From: JAWODU01 sp046483125 | GTDB lineage: Bacteria; Verrucomicrobiota; Kiritimatiellia; UBA8416; JAWODU01 | Reading direction: 5' to 3' | DNA length: 50,049 bases | Assembly (NCBI GenBank): GCA_046483125.1 | Contig: JAWODU010000115.1 | Location: forward strand, 1 to 50,049 | The notes under the pieces: generated by a model | Database searches by the model: none | Seen by the model: only the letters and a program-made list of their open reading frames with translations | What the model was told of the DNA's origin: nothing | Position numbers and translations under genes: made by a program | Shown: positions 33,434-42,997 of the stretch, piece by piece | How the letters are laid out: every line of letters begins with the position of its first letter | How positions within the stretch are numbered: position 1 is the first letter of the stretch

Positions 33434-36400
33434 TTGAAGCAGTCTGAAATAGAATTATCTGAATCGCTCAAAAGCCGCTTCCGCGGCTTTGAGCGGCGGC
33501 TCCGTCTGGCTGAAGCCGCAATTGCCGTATCCGGCGCTCTCTCCGGTCTGTTCGCCGCCTACACGCTTCTCTTCATTTCCGACCGTCTATGGGACACCCC
33601 CTTGTGGCTAAGACTCCCCCTCTTTGCCGCTGGAACGTTCATAGCCGCCGCGTTCTGCGCATGGTGGCTGTATCACTGGCTCTGGAACAGGAGAGACAGG
33701 AGACAGTTGGCAAAGCTCGTGCAGAAGAAGCACAGCAGACTCGGCGACAGACTGCTCGGCGCGGTTGAACTGGCCGAACAGAAGGAACCCGCCTCCAACC
33801 TGTCACCCGCTCTCTGCCGAGCGGCAATCAGGCAGGTTTCCGGCGAAGCCGCCCGCTGCCGGTTTGAAGACGCCGTACCGGAGCGCCGGCGACGCGTTTA
33901 CGGGACCGTTTTCGCGGCTATTCTCCTGCTTGCCCTTACACCTTTCCTGTTCTGGCCCTCCGCAGGTTACAACGCCCTGCTCCGCTGGGGAACGCCGCTG
34001 GCCGACGTCAACCGCTTCACTTTCGTCAGAATACACGATATGCCCTCGAAGATAATCGTTCCCCGCGGCGAGCCTTTCGAAATTTCGTTCACGCTTAAAC
34101 CGGATTCCAGATGGCGGCCTGGCTCCGCGTCGTGCAGGTTCGAGAATCAGCCCGTCATTACCGCGGCGGTTACAAATAAAACGGCGACATTCCGCGTTCC
34201 CGGCCAGGTGGAACCGGGAACGGCGTTTGTCGCGGTCGGCGACCTGAGACGCGAGGTAACGGTGATACCGATGTTCAGACCCGGCCTGACGGAACTGACG
34301 GCGCGGGTGGAAATGCCGGCTTATCTGGAAAGACGTCCGCGGACTGTGGATCTCCTGGGGTCGTCCGCCGGCTTCATCGAGGGTTCCCGTATCACGATCA
34401 GCGGGAAAACCGCCAGAACTCTCAGTTCCGCGGAACTGACGGTGTTTCCATCCGATTCCGAATCCTCCTCTTCCCGGCCGTCCTCCCGATACCCTCTTGA
34501 TACCGACGGGGAGACTTTCACTTCCCCGGTGCTTTCACCCGAAGCCCTCGGCAAATGCTCGCTTTCCTGGACGGACCTGTACGGGCTCGCGCCGCGGGAA
34601 CCTTACGTCTTGAACGTCGAATCAACCGTGGACGAACCGCCTTTCGTCGAATGCTCCGGAATCGCCCGCGCAGTCGCCATACTGCGGCACGAGATACTTG
34701 ATTTCGAAGTGCGCACAGAAGATGATTTCGGGGTTAAGATGCTCTGGATTGAATGGAACAGCGAGGCAGAGAACGGAGAAGAACCGCGCCTTGACGGCGG
34801 CCGACTGATCGCCTCCGGCAGTCCGGTGACGAACAGGCTCAGCGGCAGTTACACTTTTTCGCCCCTCGCCGAAGGCATCCCCGAAGGTTCGGCAGTGAGC
34901 CTCGCGGCTTACGCCGTGGATTACTATCCCGGCAGAAAACCTTCCGCTTCACTTACCCGCCGCATTTACATTCTCAGCCGCGCCGAACACGCGGACCTTG
35001 TTCGCCGGCGCATGGAAAGAGTACAGGCCGTTCTGGAAGACATAGCCAGGTCCGAAGAAAACCAGATTTCACGAAATGCCGATATGTCGGAGCGGAGCCC
35101 CGAGGAACTCGCCACCGAAAAGACCGGCTCCGATCTTCGCCGCAGCGCTGAAAGGGAAACGGACAACTCCGAAAGACTTTCGGATCTCGCATCAGATGGT
35201 GAAAAGGTGCTCAGAGAAGCGTTAAAGAACCCCGACATTGAAGAGGATACTCTCCGCAGATGGGCTCAACACATGAAAAGCCTGCGCGACACCGCCCGGA
35301 CAGACATGCGCGAGGCGGCGTCCTCTCTAAGCCGGGCGCGCGGTGCCCGGGGGGATGAAAGGCGTTCGGAGCTCCGGGATGCGATCTCCCTGGAAAAAAG
35401 CGCCCTTCGCAAAATGCGCAACACTGAAACGCGCATAAACAACTCCGTCGAGAACATGATTGCGAGAAGTTTCGCGAACCGTTTACTCATGGCGGCAAAA
35501 GCCGAAAAAGGCGTGGCCGCCTCCCTGGAAGAACAGTTGCCCCGGATCATCGGACTGCCAAGGGACTCTCTGACTTCCGAAGCGCGCGCCGGACTCGACG
35601 CGGAGGCCGCCGGCCAGGACAACATCCGCGTCGAAGTTAAATACGTCCGGGACGACCTTGCCGGGTTTTACACCAGGACAAGGATCGAGCGCTATAACAC
35701 CCTGTGCGAAAAGATAAGGGAAGCCGAAGCCGTCCGCGAACTCGGCAAACTGGGTGAAGCCATAAAAAGCAACCTGGTCGTCAAATCCATAGAAGACGCC
35801 CGTCGCTGGGCCGAACAACTGGAAGAATGGGCCGGCGCACTCAATGAAGCGGCCGAATCATGCGGCCGTGAAACGGAAGGAGAGCCGCTTACCGAAGCCG
35901 ACATGGAACTGCTGATTTCCCTGATGAGAGCCAGACGCGCGGAGGAAGACATTCGCAGAAACACCCGGCTTCTCGATCAATCTGCGCGATCCACCGGCTC
36001 CTATGAAAGAGAAGCGAAACAGCTTTCCGACAGGCAATATGAACTGGCCCGTGACGTCCGTCCCCTGGGCCGAAAAGTGCGCAGCGCCAGTCTTCGCATG
36101 CTCGTGCAGAAGGTTGCCGGCGAGATGATGAACGCCGGCATCTCCCTCAGAAAACCTCAGACCGATCAGAGGACCATAGCCATAGAAACTGAAATCATAG
36201 AGCTTCTTTCAAACTCGATTAAGTCGTGCTCTCAACAGAGCGCCGCCGGCATGCAGTTGGCCATGCTTATGCAGGCCCTGGGCATGCAGGGCATGACGGG
36301 GGCGCCGGGGGCGGGCGGCGGCGGCAGTACGGCGGGAGGCGACACGTCGCGGCCCAATGAAACAGGGGGCGGAGATTCCGGAAGCGACAGCCTGGAGCCG

Positions 36401-36511
36401 CGGGACGTGGATAAGACGGGCGGCCGGTCGACCGGGAACTGGCCCCGTGAATACAGAGACATGCTTGAAGCTTATTTTCGTAAAACCGAGACCGAGGGAG
36501 AAGCCAGGTGA
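33434..36511 (+). CDS. Large membrane and coiled-coil protein of MoxR/VWA clusters (DUF4175-like)
   Basis: A 1025-residue protein. Two N-terminal membrane helices (AAIAVSGALSGLFAAYTLLFI and LRLPLFAAGTFIAAAFCAWWLY) are followed by KKHSRLGDRLLGAVELAEQ and a third helix (VYGTVFAAILLLALTPFLFWP). Extracytoplasmic beta-rich modules (TRLTARVEMPAYLERR-type, residues 270-520) come next, and then a long charged helical region with coiled-coil character from about 540 to 960. The C-terminal tail is Gly-rich and ends NWPREYRDMLEAYFRKTE, a peptide typical of such proteins in PVC-type genomes. The start is TTG 33434 with AAGG upstream. Function is unknown; it is presumably a structural partner of the VWA proteins. 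It overlaps the next gene by GTGA. Confidence 0.75.
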   Translation: MKQSEIELSESLKSRFRGFERRLRLAEAAIAVSGALSGLFAAYTLLFISDRLWDTPLWLRLPLFAAGTFIAAAFCAWWLYHWLWNRRDRRQLAKLVQKKHSRLGDRLLGAVELAEQKEPASNLSPALCRAAIRQVSGEAARCRFEDAVPERRRRVYGTVFAAILLLALTPFLFWPSAGYNALLRWGTPLADVNRFTFVRIHDMPSKIIVPRGEPFEISFTLKPDSRWRPGSASCRFENQPVITAAVTNKTATFRVPGQVEPGTAFVAVGDLRREVTVIPMFRPGLTELTARVEMPAYLERRPRTVDLLGSSAGFIEGSRITISGKTARTLSSAELTVFPSDSESSSSRPSSRYPLDTDGETFTSPVLSPEALGKCSLSWTDLYGLAPREPYVLNVESTVDEPPFVECSGIARAVAILRHEILDFEVRTEDDFGVKMLWIEWNSEAENGEEPRLDGGRLIASGSPVTNRLSGSYTFSPLAEGIPEGSAVSLAAYAVDYYPGRKPSASLTRRIYILSRAEHADLVRRRMERVQAVLEDIARSEENQISRNADMSERSPEELATEKTGSDLRRSAERETDNSERLSDLASDGEKVLREALKNPDIEEDTLRRWAQHMKSLRDTARTDMREAASSLSRARGARGDERRSELRDAISLEKSALRKMRNTETRINNSVENMIARSFANRLLMAAKAEKGVAASLEEQLPRIIGLPRDSLTSEARAGLDAEAAGQDNIRVEVKYVRDDLAGFYTRTRIERYNTLCEKIREAEAVRELGKLGEAIKSNLVVKSIEDARRWAEQLEEWAGALNEAAESCGRETEGEPLTEADMELLISLMRARRAEEDIRRNTRLLDQSARSTGSYEREAKQLSDRQYELARDVRPLGRKVRSASLRMLVQKVAGEMMNAGISLRKPQTDQRTIAIETEIIELLSNSIKSCSQQSAAGMQLAMLMQALGMQGMTGAPGAGGGGSTAGGDTSRPNETGGGDSGSDSLEPRDVDKTGGRSTGNWPREYRDMLEAYFRKTETEGEAR

Positions 36512-37551
36512 CTGCCGGGAAGACAAACAACCTGATCCGCCGCGGAAACAGCCTGGCGCTCCGCGCGGCGCCGTTGATACTCTTCGCTGTTATATTTCTG
36601 CCGGCGGGACCCGGCGCCGAAGCCCGCGGTTTGAGAACATACCATGGCGATCCCATCCCGGATGAAATCGAAGCCATGTACGCCGGGGGCCTGAACTTTC
36701 TCGCGTCTTCCCAGACGCCGTCAGGCTGTTGGAGCGGAAGCCACGGCTCTGAACCGGGAGTAACCGCCCTGGCCGTCCTTGCATTTCTGGCGCATGGCGA
36801 TGATCCTGACTACGGCCCATATGCCGGCACTGTACGGAAGGGACTGGATTTTATTCTGAGTTCCGCGAACGACGGCAACGGCTATATCGGGCCGTCAATG
36901 TACAATCACGGTTTCGCGACTCTGGCGCTGGCAGAAGCTTACGGGATGGCGGACGACCGCCGCCTGGGACCGGCCCTGAAAAAAGCCGTAGGACTTATTA
37001 TCACTTCCCAATCCCAAAACAGAAACGGAGGCTGGCGGTATTCGCCCGAGAGCCATGACGCGGATACCACGGTAAGCGGCGCGCAGATGGCGGCGCTCTT
37101 CGCGGCGCGCAATGCCGGCATCGCCGTTCCCGACAGCTCCATAAAGGCGGGAATCAAGTTCTACAAGCGCTGTCAGAGCGGAAACGGCGGTTTCGGATAT
37201 ACCGGCCCGGGCACTTCCAGTCCCGCCAGGTCCGCCATAGGAGCGCTCGTATTCGCCCTGGCGGGCAAAAAAGACTCGCCGGAGTTCAAGTCGGCCCTGC
37301 TGAACCTTCAGCAGACAAGATTCGAGTCCGGTTCATACGCTTACTATTACGCCTATTACGCCGCGCAGGCCTTTTTCCAGGGCGACATGAAGAGATGGAA
37401 TGCCTGGAATAAAAGCCTTATAGAGCGCCTCAAGCGATCCCAGGACAGCGACGGCGCCTGGAACGGGAACCACGGCACCGTGTTTTCGACCTCGGCGGCT
37501 CTGCTTTCTCTTGCGGTTAATTATAGATTTCTGCCGATTTACGAGAGATAA
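36508..37551 (+). CDS. Secreted squalene-cyclase-like toroid protein
   Basis: A 347-residue protein with a signal peptide (APLILFAVIFLPAGPGAEA) and five to six prenyltransferase/squalene-oxidase repeats: LNFLASSQTPSGCWSG, LDFILSSANDGNGYIGP, SMYNHGFATLALAEAYG, IITSQSQNRNGGWRYSP, IKFYKRCQSGNGGFGYTG and LKRSQDSDGAWNGNHG. It shares the MYNxGxAxxALxEA pattern with the anti-sigma fusion at 22600-23919, so the two toroids are related. The DADTT segment near residues 184-188 is only similar to the DxDD or DCTAE acid motifs of cyclases. The start GTG overlaps the previous stop (GTGA). A role in binding a lipid or peptide for the neighbouring membrane complex is a guess; cyclase activity is doubtful because of the export signal. 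Confidence 0.85.
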   Translation: MTAGKTNNLIRRGNSLALRAAPLILFAVIFLPAGPGAEARGLRTYHGDPIPDEIEAMYAGGLNFLASSQTPSGCWSGSHGSEPGVTALAVLAFLAHGDDPDYGPYAGTVRKGLDFILSSANDGNGYIGPSMYNHGFATLALAEAYGMADDRRLGPALKKAVGLIITSQSQNRNGGWRYSPESHDADTTVSGAQMAALFAARNAGIAVPDSSIKAGIKFYKRCQSGNGGFGYTGPGTSSPARSAIGALVFALAGKKDSPEFKSALLNLQQTRFESGSYAYYYAYYAAQAFFQGDMKRWNAWNKSLIERLKRSQDSDGAWNGNHGTVFSTSAALLSLAVNYRFLPIYER

Positions 37552-37610
37552 TGGGTTCACCGCGAAAGGACTTTTGAAAGAACATGACAAACAATGCGGA
37601 GGGAAACACC

Positions 37611-39086
37611 ATGACCAGGAAAATCAGATTCAATAACCGCCGGGCTTTTACATTTATCTTCTGCCTGCTCCTTCTCTTGTTCTGCCCGGCCGGAGCGCGG
37701 GCGCAGATCCGCGTGATAGAAGAAAATGTCGAGCTTATGGAGCCCGAAAACGCAAACCCGGACAACCCCGGTGGTGCCGGCCTTAACCCCGTTTCGACGG
37801 GCGCCCGCAAAACCGATCTTATTGCCTTTCTCAACGGGGACCGGCTCCACGGCCGTCTTCTGGCTATAGATCCCGAAAACACGGGCGTGAAATGGCACTG
37901 CCCGAACGCGGCCGAAACCATACTGTTCGGTCTTGACGGCATCTCCGAAATAGCCCTTGCCTCGGGAGACGCCGGAAACAAAACCGAGGGCAGCAGTATA
38001 AGACTCACTAACGGGGACCTCATCAGCGGCAAGCTTGTTTCTCTGCGGAATGACAGCCTTGTCCTTGACACGTGGTACGCCGGAACCGTGACAATCAAGA
38101 GACCCATGATCCGTACTATTAATCCCGGACAGTCATCTTCGATAATCGTATACGAAGGTCCGCGTGGTCTCGCCGAATGGACCATCGGGCGCCGCGGCGG
38201 TGCGAACAACTGGCGGTACAAGGACAGCGCCCTTTATGCCCTCTCGTCCTCATCCATAGCCAGAAACATCCCCGACCTGCCGGACAGGGCCGATATCGAA
38301 TTCGAGGCCGCGTGGTGGGGACCGTATCCGTCTTTTTACTGCTCGTTCTACACGGACAACCTGGACAGCTACAGCGGCAACTGCTACTCACTCCGCCTGA
38401 GCGGAACATCCGTTTACATGTACAGATATACCTCTCACAGCGGTTCCCGCAACATCGGGAATATCAGCGTGCAATCTTTTTCGGACCAGAAGAAAAACAA
38501 GGCCCTTTTCAATCTTCTCGTGGACAAGGAAAACAAGAGTGTGACGCTTCTTATCGACGGTGTCATGATGAAACAGTGGACCGACCAGGGTGACTTTGCC
38601 GGCCGGGGAAACGGTATTCTCTTCCAGCCGCAGAGTAACGGCGGCTTCAAGATAAGCAACATCAAGGTAACAAAGTGGGACGGCAAGCTTCCCGAGCCGT
38701 CCTCGGGACCGACAGAACATGAAGAAGACCTTGTCCGCTTTGTCAACGGCGACAAGGTATCCGGAGAACTTCAGACAATCAGCGATAACAAAGCCGTATT
38801 CAAGACTTCCTACGCGGCACTGACAATTCCGGTTCAACGGATTGCCACGATTTACATGTCGGAGAAAAACGCTCAGCGGGCGCGGCGCAACAAGGGGGAC
38901 ATCATGGCCCGGTTCCGGGAGGGCGGCAGGATCACAATGCGCCTGGCCAGGCTTGAAGAAGGACGCATATACGGCGAAAGCGAGAACTTTGGAAATATAA
39001 CCGTGCCAACAGCCGCCTTCGACAGCCTGGAATTCAATATTTACGACAAGGAAGACACGGAAGAAGACAACCCGTTCGGGTTCTGA
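37611..39086 (+). CDS. Secreted protein with four NGD-type beta repeats and LamG-like insert
   Basis: A 491-residue protein with a signal peptide (AFTFIFCLLLLLFCPAGARAQ). Four repeats of about 40 residues share the start xxNGDxxxGxL and the end IxxI: AFLNGDRLHGRLLAIDPE, IRLTNGDLISGKLVSLRND, VRFVNGDKVSGELQTISDN, and a weaker ARFREGGRITMRLARLEEG. Between repeats 2 and 3 lies a concanavalin/LamG-like jelly-roll segment (ADIEFEAAWWGPYPSFYCSFYTD, KNKALFNLLVDKENKSVTLLID, FQPQSNGGFKISNIKV). The start at 37611 has GGAGGGA seven bases upstream, which is better than the earlier ATG at 37584. Homology to described domains is uncertain. It follows the toroid gene by 59 bases on the same strand. Confidence 0.7.
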   Translation: MTRKIRFNNRRAFTFIFCLLLLLFCPAGARAQIRVIEENVELMEPENANPDNPGGAGLNPVSTGARKTDLIAFLNGDRLHGRLLAIDPENTGVKWHCPNAAETILFGLDGISEIALASGDAGNKTEGSSIRLTNGDLISGKLVSLRNDSLVLDTWYAGTVTIKRPMIRTINPGQSSSIIVYEGPRGLAEWTIGRRGGANNWRYKDSALYALSSSSIARNIPDLPDRADIEFEAAWWGPYPSFYCSFYTDNLDSYSGNCYSLRLSGTSVYMYRYTSHSGSRNIGNISVQSFSDQKKNKALFNLLVDKENKSVTLLIDGVMMKQWTDQGDFAGRGNGILFQPQSNGGFKISNIKVTKWDGKLPEPSSGPTEHEEDLVRFVNGDKVSGELQTISDNKAVFKTSYAALTIPVQRIATIYMSEKNAQRARRNKGDIMARFREGGRITMRLARLEEGRIYGESENFGNITVPTAAFDSLEFNIYDKEDTEEDNPFGF

Positions 39087-39104
39087 GAAAAGTTTTGCCA
39101 GCCG

Positions 39105-39965
39105 CTACCCCAGGCTGGAGCCCCTCCAGTGAAGTTTCTGACGCAGTACTGAATAGAAGCTTGACCCGGGCAGATGTATGAATCTTACGTCCGCCGGGCT
39201 TCGCTTGACGGTAACTTCGGCGCCCATTTCCAGGGTACAGCTCACCTGTCCGTCGGCCGAAAGCACCGCCTCGCCGGAACTGTCGGTCAATCTCACCGAT
39301 ATCTCACCGCTGTCCGGAACTACCAGGGGTCTCGAGCTGAGCGTGTGCGGACATATCAGGCTGATAACGAAAGCCGCCGCCTCCGGGGCCAGAATCGGCC
39401 CCCCGGCGGAAAGCGAATGGCCGGTGCTCCCCGTCGGCGTGGATATTATCAGCCCGTCACAAACATAGGAGGTGACCGGTTCGGCATTCACGGATACGTC
39501 CAGAGAAATGATCCGCTGGTTTCCGCTTTCCACGACTATTTCGTTAAGAGCACGGTACTCGGCTTTCGCGCAGGTTCCGCCCGAAACGGAGCAATCGGCC
39601 ACGCTCCTCGCACTCGTGAAAAAGTCGTCGCCGGCCAGGCACTGGAGGGCCCTGTCCAGGTCCGCCTCCGAAACGCTTGTCAGAAAGCCGAGTCCCCCGA
39701 TATTTACGCCCAGGATCGGAATGTCGGCTCCGCCAAGTTCCCTGGCCGCACGGAGGACCGTTCCGTCGCCCCCGAGCGCTATGACGGCGTCGGCGCGCTC
39801 AAGGATCCCGGCCCGTGTGCAGTCCAGACGGCATCCCAGCATTTCAGCCGGTTCACCTTCAGCCAGCACTTCCAGGCCCAGTTCCCCCGCCTTTCCAGCC
39901 AGTCTCGAAAGTACGTCCCGCGACCGCGCCTTTCCGCAATTGGCGACGACAGCCAAAGTTTTCAT
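39105..39965 (-). CDS. nadK: NAD kinase
   Basis: A 286-residue NAD kinase that phosphorylates NAD to NADP using ATP or polyphosphate. The GGDGT signature is in ADAVIALGGDGTVLRAAREL, LGVNIGGLGFLTSV follows, and LNEIVVE, DGLIISTPTGSTGHSLSAGGPIL and ICPHTLSSRPLVVP complete the substrate sites. The usual PTGSTAYSLSAGGP has a His in place of the Tyr here. The start at 39965 overlaps the tlyA stop by ATGA. It is the last gene of a dxs-tlyA-nadK transcript. Confidence 0.93.
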   Translation of the reverse strand: MKTLAVVANCGKARSRDVLSRLAGKAGELGLEVLAEGEPAEMLGCRLDCTRAGILERADAVIALGGDGTVLRAARELGGADIPILGVNIGGLGFLTSVSEADLDRALQCLAGDDFFTSARSVADCSVSGGTCAKAEYRALNEIVVESGNQRIISLDVSVNAEPVTSYVCDGLIISTPTGSTGHSLSAGGPILAPEAAAFVISLICPHTLSSRPLVVPDSGEISVRLTDSSGEAVLSADGQVSCTLEMGAEVTVKRSPADVRFIHLPGSSFYSVLRQKLHWRGSSLG

Positions 39966-40744
39966 ATCTTCGCGGCCTCCGTCTGCTCCAATTCCAGCAC
40001 CCGCCAGTGCGCAAGGTACTCCACGTTGCCCGCCGGCCCCCTGATTGGCGACTCCTCCATACCCAGCCATCTCAGCCGAGGCTCTCCTGACATTCCTCCG
40101 CGGACTTTTTCAACCGTTTTGAGCCGCGTTTCCCGGTTCCTGACGACCCCGCCCTTCCCCACTTCGGCCCTGCCGGCCTCAAACTGCGGCTTTATGAGGG
40201 ATATCATATCACCGCCCCTGCCGAGCACCTGTATAACAGCCGGCAGTATTTTGATCAATGAAATGAAAGACACATCGACAACCGCAAAGTCAGCGGGCTC
40301 CGGGATATCGCTCTTTTTCAGGTATCTCGCGTTAAAACCCTCCATCACCCGCACCCGCCCGTCAGTGCGCAGTTTCCATTCGAGCTGTCCGCGGCCCACA
40401 TCAACAGCGTAAACCCTTGAAGCGCCGTGCTGAAGGAGACAATCGGTAAATCCTCCCGTTGAAGAACCCACGTCAATACACACCAGCCCTTCCACGTTCA
40501 GGGCAAAAGCCTTCAGACCGGCTTCCAGCTTGATTCCGCCTCTTCCGACATATTTCGGCTTTTCACGCGCGAGCACCACCGAATCCACCGGGTAGCGGTG
40601 CCCGGGTTTATCGGCAAGGGCGCCGTCAACGGTGACGTCTCCCGCCATTATCATCCGCCTGGCCTGCTCGCGGCTCCGGGCCAGTCCCTTTTCAACGGCA
40701 ATCACGTCGAGCCTCTCTTTACGTGTTGTCCTGTCCACTGCCAC
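39962..40744 (-). CDS. tlyA: TlyA family rRNA 2'-O-methyltransferase
   Basis: A 260-residue protein with an N-terminal S4 RNA-binding domain (ERLDVIAVEKGLARSREQARRMIMAGDVTVDG, residues 10-41) and an FtsJ-type methyltransferase domain. The latter has YVGRGGIKLEAGLKAF, then the SAM motif CIDVGSSTGGFTDCLLQHGASRVYAVDVG, FAVVDVSFISL and SLIKPQFEAGRAEVGKGGVV. In mycobacteria TlyA methylates 16S and 23S rRNA cytidines; specificity here is inferred. It starts at GTG 40744, seven bases after the dxs stop, and overlaps nadK by four bases. Confidence 0.92.
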   Translation of the reverse strand: MAVDRTTRKERLDVIAVEKGLARSREQARRMIMAGDVTVDGALADKPGHRYPVDSVVLAREKPKYVGRGGIKLEAGLKAFALNVEGLVCIDVGSSTGGFTDCLLQHGASRVYAVDVGRGQLEWKLRTDGRVRVMEGFNARYLKKSDIPEPADFAVVDVSFISLIKILPAVIQVLGRGGDMISLIKPQFEAGRAEVGKGGVVRNRETRLKTVEKVRGGMSGEPRLRWLGMEESPIRGPAGNVEYLAHWRVLELEQTEAAKI

Positions 40745-40751
40745 GTTTCTG

Positions 40752-42650
40752 TTACTTCCTCAACGCCCCGGCAATCGTGCCCGCTATGCCCCCCGGTGTC
40801 AGACCGAACTTTTCCTTCAGAACCGAAGTGTCGCCGTGAGGAACAAAACTGTCCGGCCAGCCGAGACGCAAAACCCTGCAGGCTCCCCCGCGCGCTTCAA
40901 CCTCTTCCTGCATCGCGGTTCCAAACCCTCCGGTTACGATGCCGTTTTCAAGCACAGCTATCAGTTCGCAATTCCTGGCGTGTTCCCTCAACAGCGCCGC
41001 ATCCAGGGGACGAACAAACCGCGCGTTAACCACGCCGGTTATTACCCCGTCTTTTTCAAGTATGTCCGCCGCTTCCGTCGCAGGGGCCACCATGTCTCCG
41101 AGCGCCCATATCCATACCCGTCGGCCCGAAACCCCGTCCGGGGACATTCCGCGAGCCGGCTCCCGCACTATCTCCGCCTTGCCGATTTCAAGCTTTTGGA
41201 GATCATCAAGCCCGCCGACTCCCGTGACCTGCCCCCTGGGATAACGAAGGACACAGGGTTTCCCGAGCGACACGGCCGTGAACAGCATGTTAGCCAGTTC
41301 TTTTTCGTCCCTTCCCTGCATTATGGTAAGCCCGGGAACCGGGCGGAACAGCGCTATGTCGAATATACCGTGGTGGGTCGGACCGTCGCCGCCTACCACT
41401 CCGGCCCGGTCAAGGCATATCACTACCGGAAGATCCTGGAGGCAGACATCGTGGATCACGCAGTCCACCGCCCGCTGAACAAAGGTGGAATATACCGCGA
41501 ACACAGGCCTTAATCCCCCCGCCGCCAGGCCCGCCGCGAATACCATTCCATGCTCTTCAGAAATGCCCACGTCAAAGAACCTGCCGGGAAACTTTTCCGC
41601 GAAATCCGACAGGCCGGTGCCAAGCGTCATTGCGGCGCTGATAGCAACAACCCTGTTGTCCTTCTCGCCTATTTTCACCAGCGTGCGGCCGAAAACAGAG
41701 GAATAACCGGGTAATGACGGCGCGCCTGACGGTTCGCCCGATTCGATATCGAAGCGCGATGCCGAGTGCCATTTTTCCGGCTCCTTTTCCGCAAACGCGT
41801 ACCCGCGCCCCTTCTGCGTGGATACGTGTACGAGAATGGGCCTGTCCGAGTTGCGGGCTATCGTCAGCGCGTCTGTCAGACTTCTCATGTCATGACCGTC
41901 CACCGGTCCCACGTACCGCAGACCCAGTTCTTCAAATATCATGCTTCTCAGAAACAGACCCTTCAGCGTCTCTTCGATGCGATAGTAGGCGGAGCGAAGC
42001 CATCCCATTCTCATGCGTGTCGCGACGGATTCAACGGCCTTCTTCCACCGGTTGTAACGCGGGCTGGCGAGCAGACTGCCCAGGTACTTCGAAACAGCCC
42101 CGACGTTGGCCGCTATGGACATTTCGTTGTCGTTCAGTATCAGGATAAGACGCCGTGTCGTGCCGCTAACGTTATTCAGCGCCTCCAGGGATATACCGCA
42201 CCCAATGGAACCGTCCCCCACAATCGCCACAACGTTCTCGTCCGTCCCTTCCCGGTCGCGCGCCACCGCCATGCCCAGCGCCGCCGAGGCTGCCGTCCCG
42301 GAATGCCCTGCCCCGTAGCAATCATAGGGACTCTCCGCACGGCGCGAGAAACCGGAAATGCCGCCGTACTGACGCAGGGAACCGAACATCTCTTTCCTGC
42401 CGGTCAGTATTTTGTAAGGGTACGTCTGGTGACTCACGTCCCATACAAGCTTATCCGCCGGAGGATCAAATATCCGCAGAAGGGCTATGGTGAGTTCCAC
42501 GACGCCGAGATTCGGAGACAGGTGCCCTCCGTTTTCTGCGACTGTCTCGATTATGAGCCAACGTACTTCCTCAGCCAGCAGGGAGAGTTCCTCGTCTTTC
42601 AACGCCTTGACGTCGTCGGGTCCGCTTATTCGATCCAACAGCTTACTCAT
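40752..42650 (-). CDS. dxs: 1-deoxy-D-xylulose-5-phosphate synthase
   Basis: A 632-residue thiamine-diphosphate enzyme that condenses pyruvate and glyceraldehyde-3-phosphate, the first step of the MEP isoprenoid pathway. Signatures are LVWDVSHQTYPYKILTGR, GHSGTAASAALGMAVARD, and the ThDP motif AIVGDGSIGCGISLEALNN with NDNEMSIA. The transketolase-like half has GISEEHGMVFAAGLA with the conserved glutamate, THHGIFDIALFRPVPGL and the C-terminal VLENGIVTGGFGTAMQEEVE. It heads the transcript with tlyA and nadK, a common bacterial order. Confidence 0.95.
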   Translation of the reverse strand: MSKLLDRISGPDDVKALKDEELSLLAEEVRWLIIETVAENGGHLSPNLGVVELTIALLRIFDPPADKLVWDVSHQTYPYKILTGRKEMFGSLRQYGGISGFSRRAESPYDCYGAGHSGTAASAALGMAVARDREGTDENVVAIVGDGSIGCGISLEALNNVSGTTRRLILILNDNEMSIAANVGAVSKYLGSLLASPRYNRWKKAVESVATRMRMGWLRSAYYRIEETLKGLFLRSMIFEELGLRYVGPVDGHDMRSLTDALTIARNSDRPILVHVSTQKGRGYAFAEKEPEKWHSASRFDIESGEPSGAPSLPGYSSVFGRTLVKIGEKDNRVVAISAAMTLGTGLSDFAEKFPGRFFDVGISEEHGMVFAAGLAAGGLRPVFAVYSTFVQRAVDCVIHDVCLQDLPVVICLDRAGVVGGDGPTHHGIFDIALFRPVPGLTIMQGRDEKELANMLFTAVSLGKPCVLRYPRGQVTGVGGLDDLQKLEIGKAEIVREPARGMSPDGVSGRRVWIWALGDMVAPATEAADILEKDGVITGVVNARFVRPLDAALLREHARNCELIAVLENGIVTGGFGTAMQEEVEARGGACRVLRLGWPDSFVPHGDTSVLKEKFGLTPGGIAGTIAGALRK

Positions 42651-42710
42651 GCACTGAAGTATAGGACATGAAAGGCGCCATTAGAAACACAAATTCCCCC
42701 GCATTTACCC

Positions 42711-42739
42711 TTGCAATCTTCCTGAAGAGGTATTAGCTT
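42711..42739 (+). promoter_or_regulatory. Candidate promoter for tRNA-fMet
   Basis: TTGCAA (42711-42716), a 17-base spacer and TAGCTT (42734-42739) lie about 20 bases upstream of the tRNA 5' end. The -10 box is weak. Spacing and position are what is expected for a tRNA promoter. Confidence 0.4.
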
Positions 42740-42758
42740 ACATAAGCAATTAATTTGA

Positions 42759-42835
<77 letters not shown>

Positions 42836-42845
42836 GCCTACGCGT

Positions 42846-42876
42846 CAGGCCGGCCGGTTACAAACCGGCCGGCCTG
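42846..42876 (+). terminator. Strong hairpin terminator after tRNA-fMet
   Basis: A perfect 14-base stem (CAGGCCGGCCGGTT 42846-42859 with AACCGGCCGGCCTG 42863-42876) has a three-base loop, and CTTGCTTC follows. The T run is poor, but the stem is the strongest in the gap. It could serve both the tRNA and the convergent GH4 gene. Confidence 0.65.
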
Positions 42877-42997
42877 CTTGCTTCGGCTGGCGCAGCCATC
42901 ATCTTCCAGCTCCCGCCGGCGATGCCGGAGGGAAGCAACAACGGATTTCACGGATGAAAATTGGCCTGGGGAGAACAGGAGACGCACACTGCCGGAC

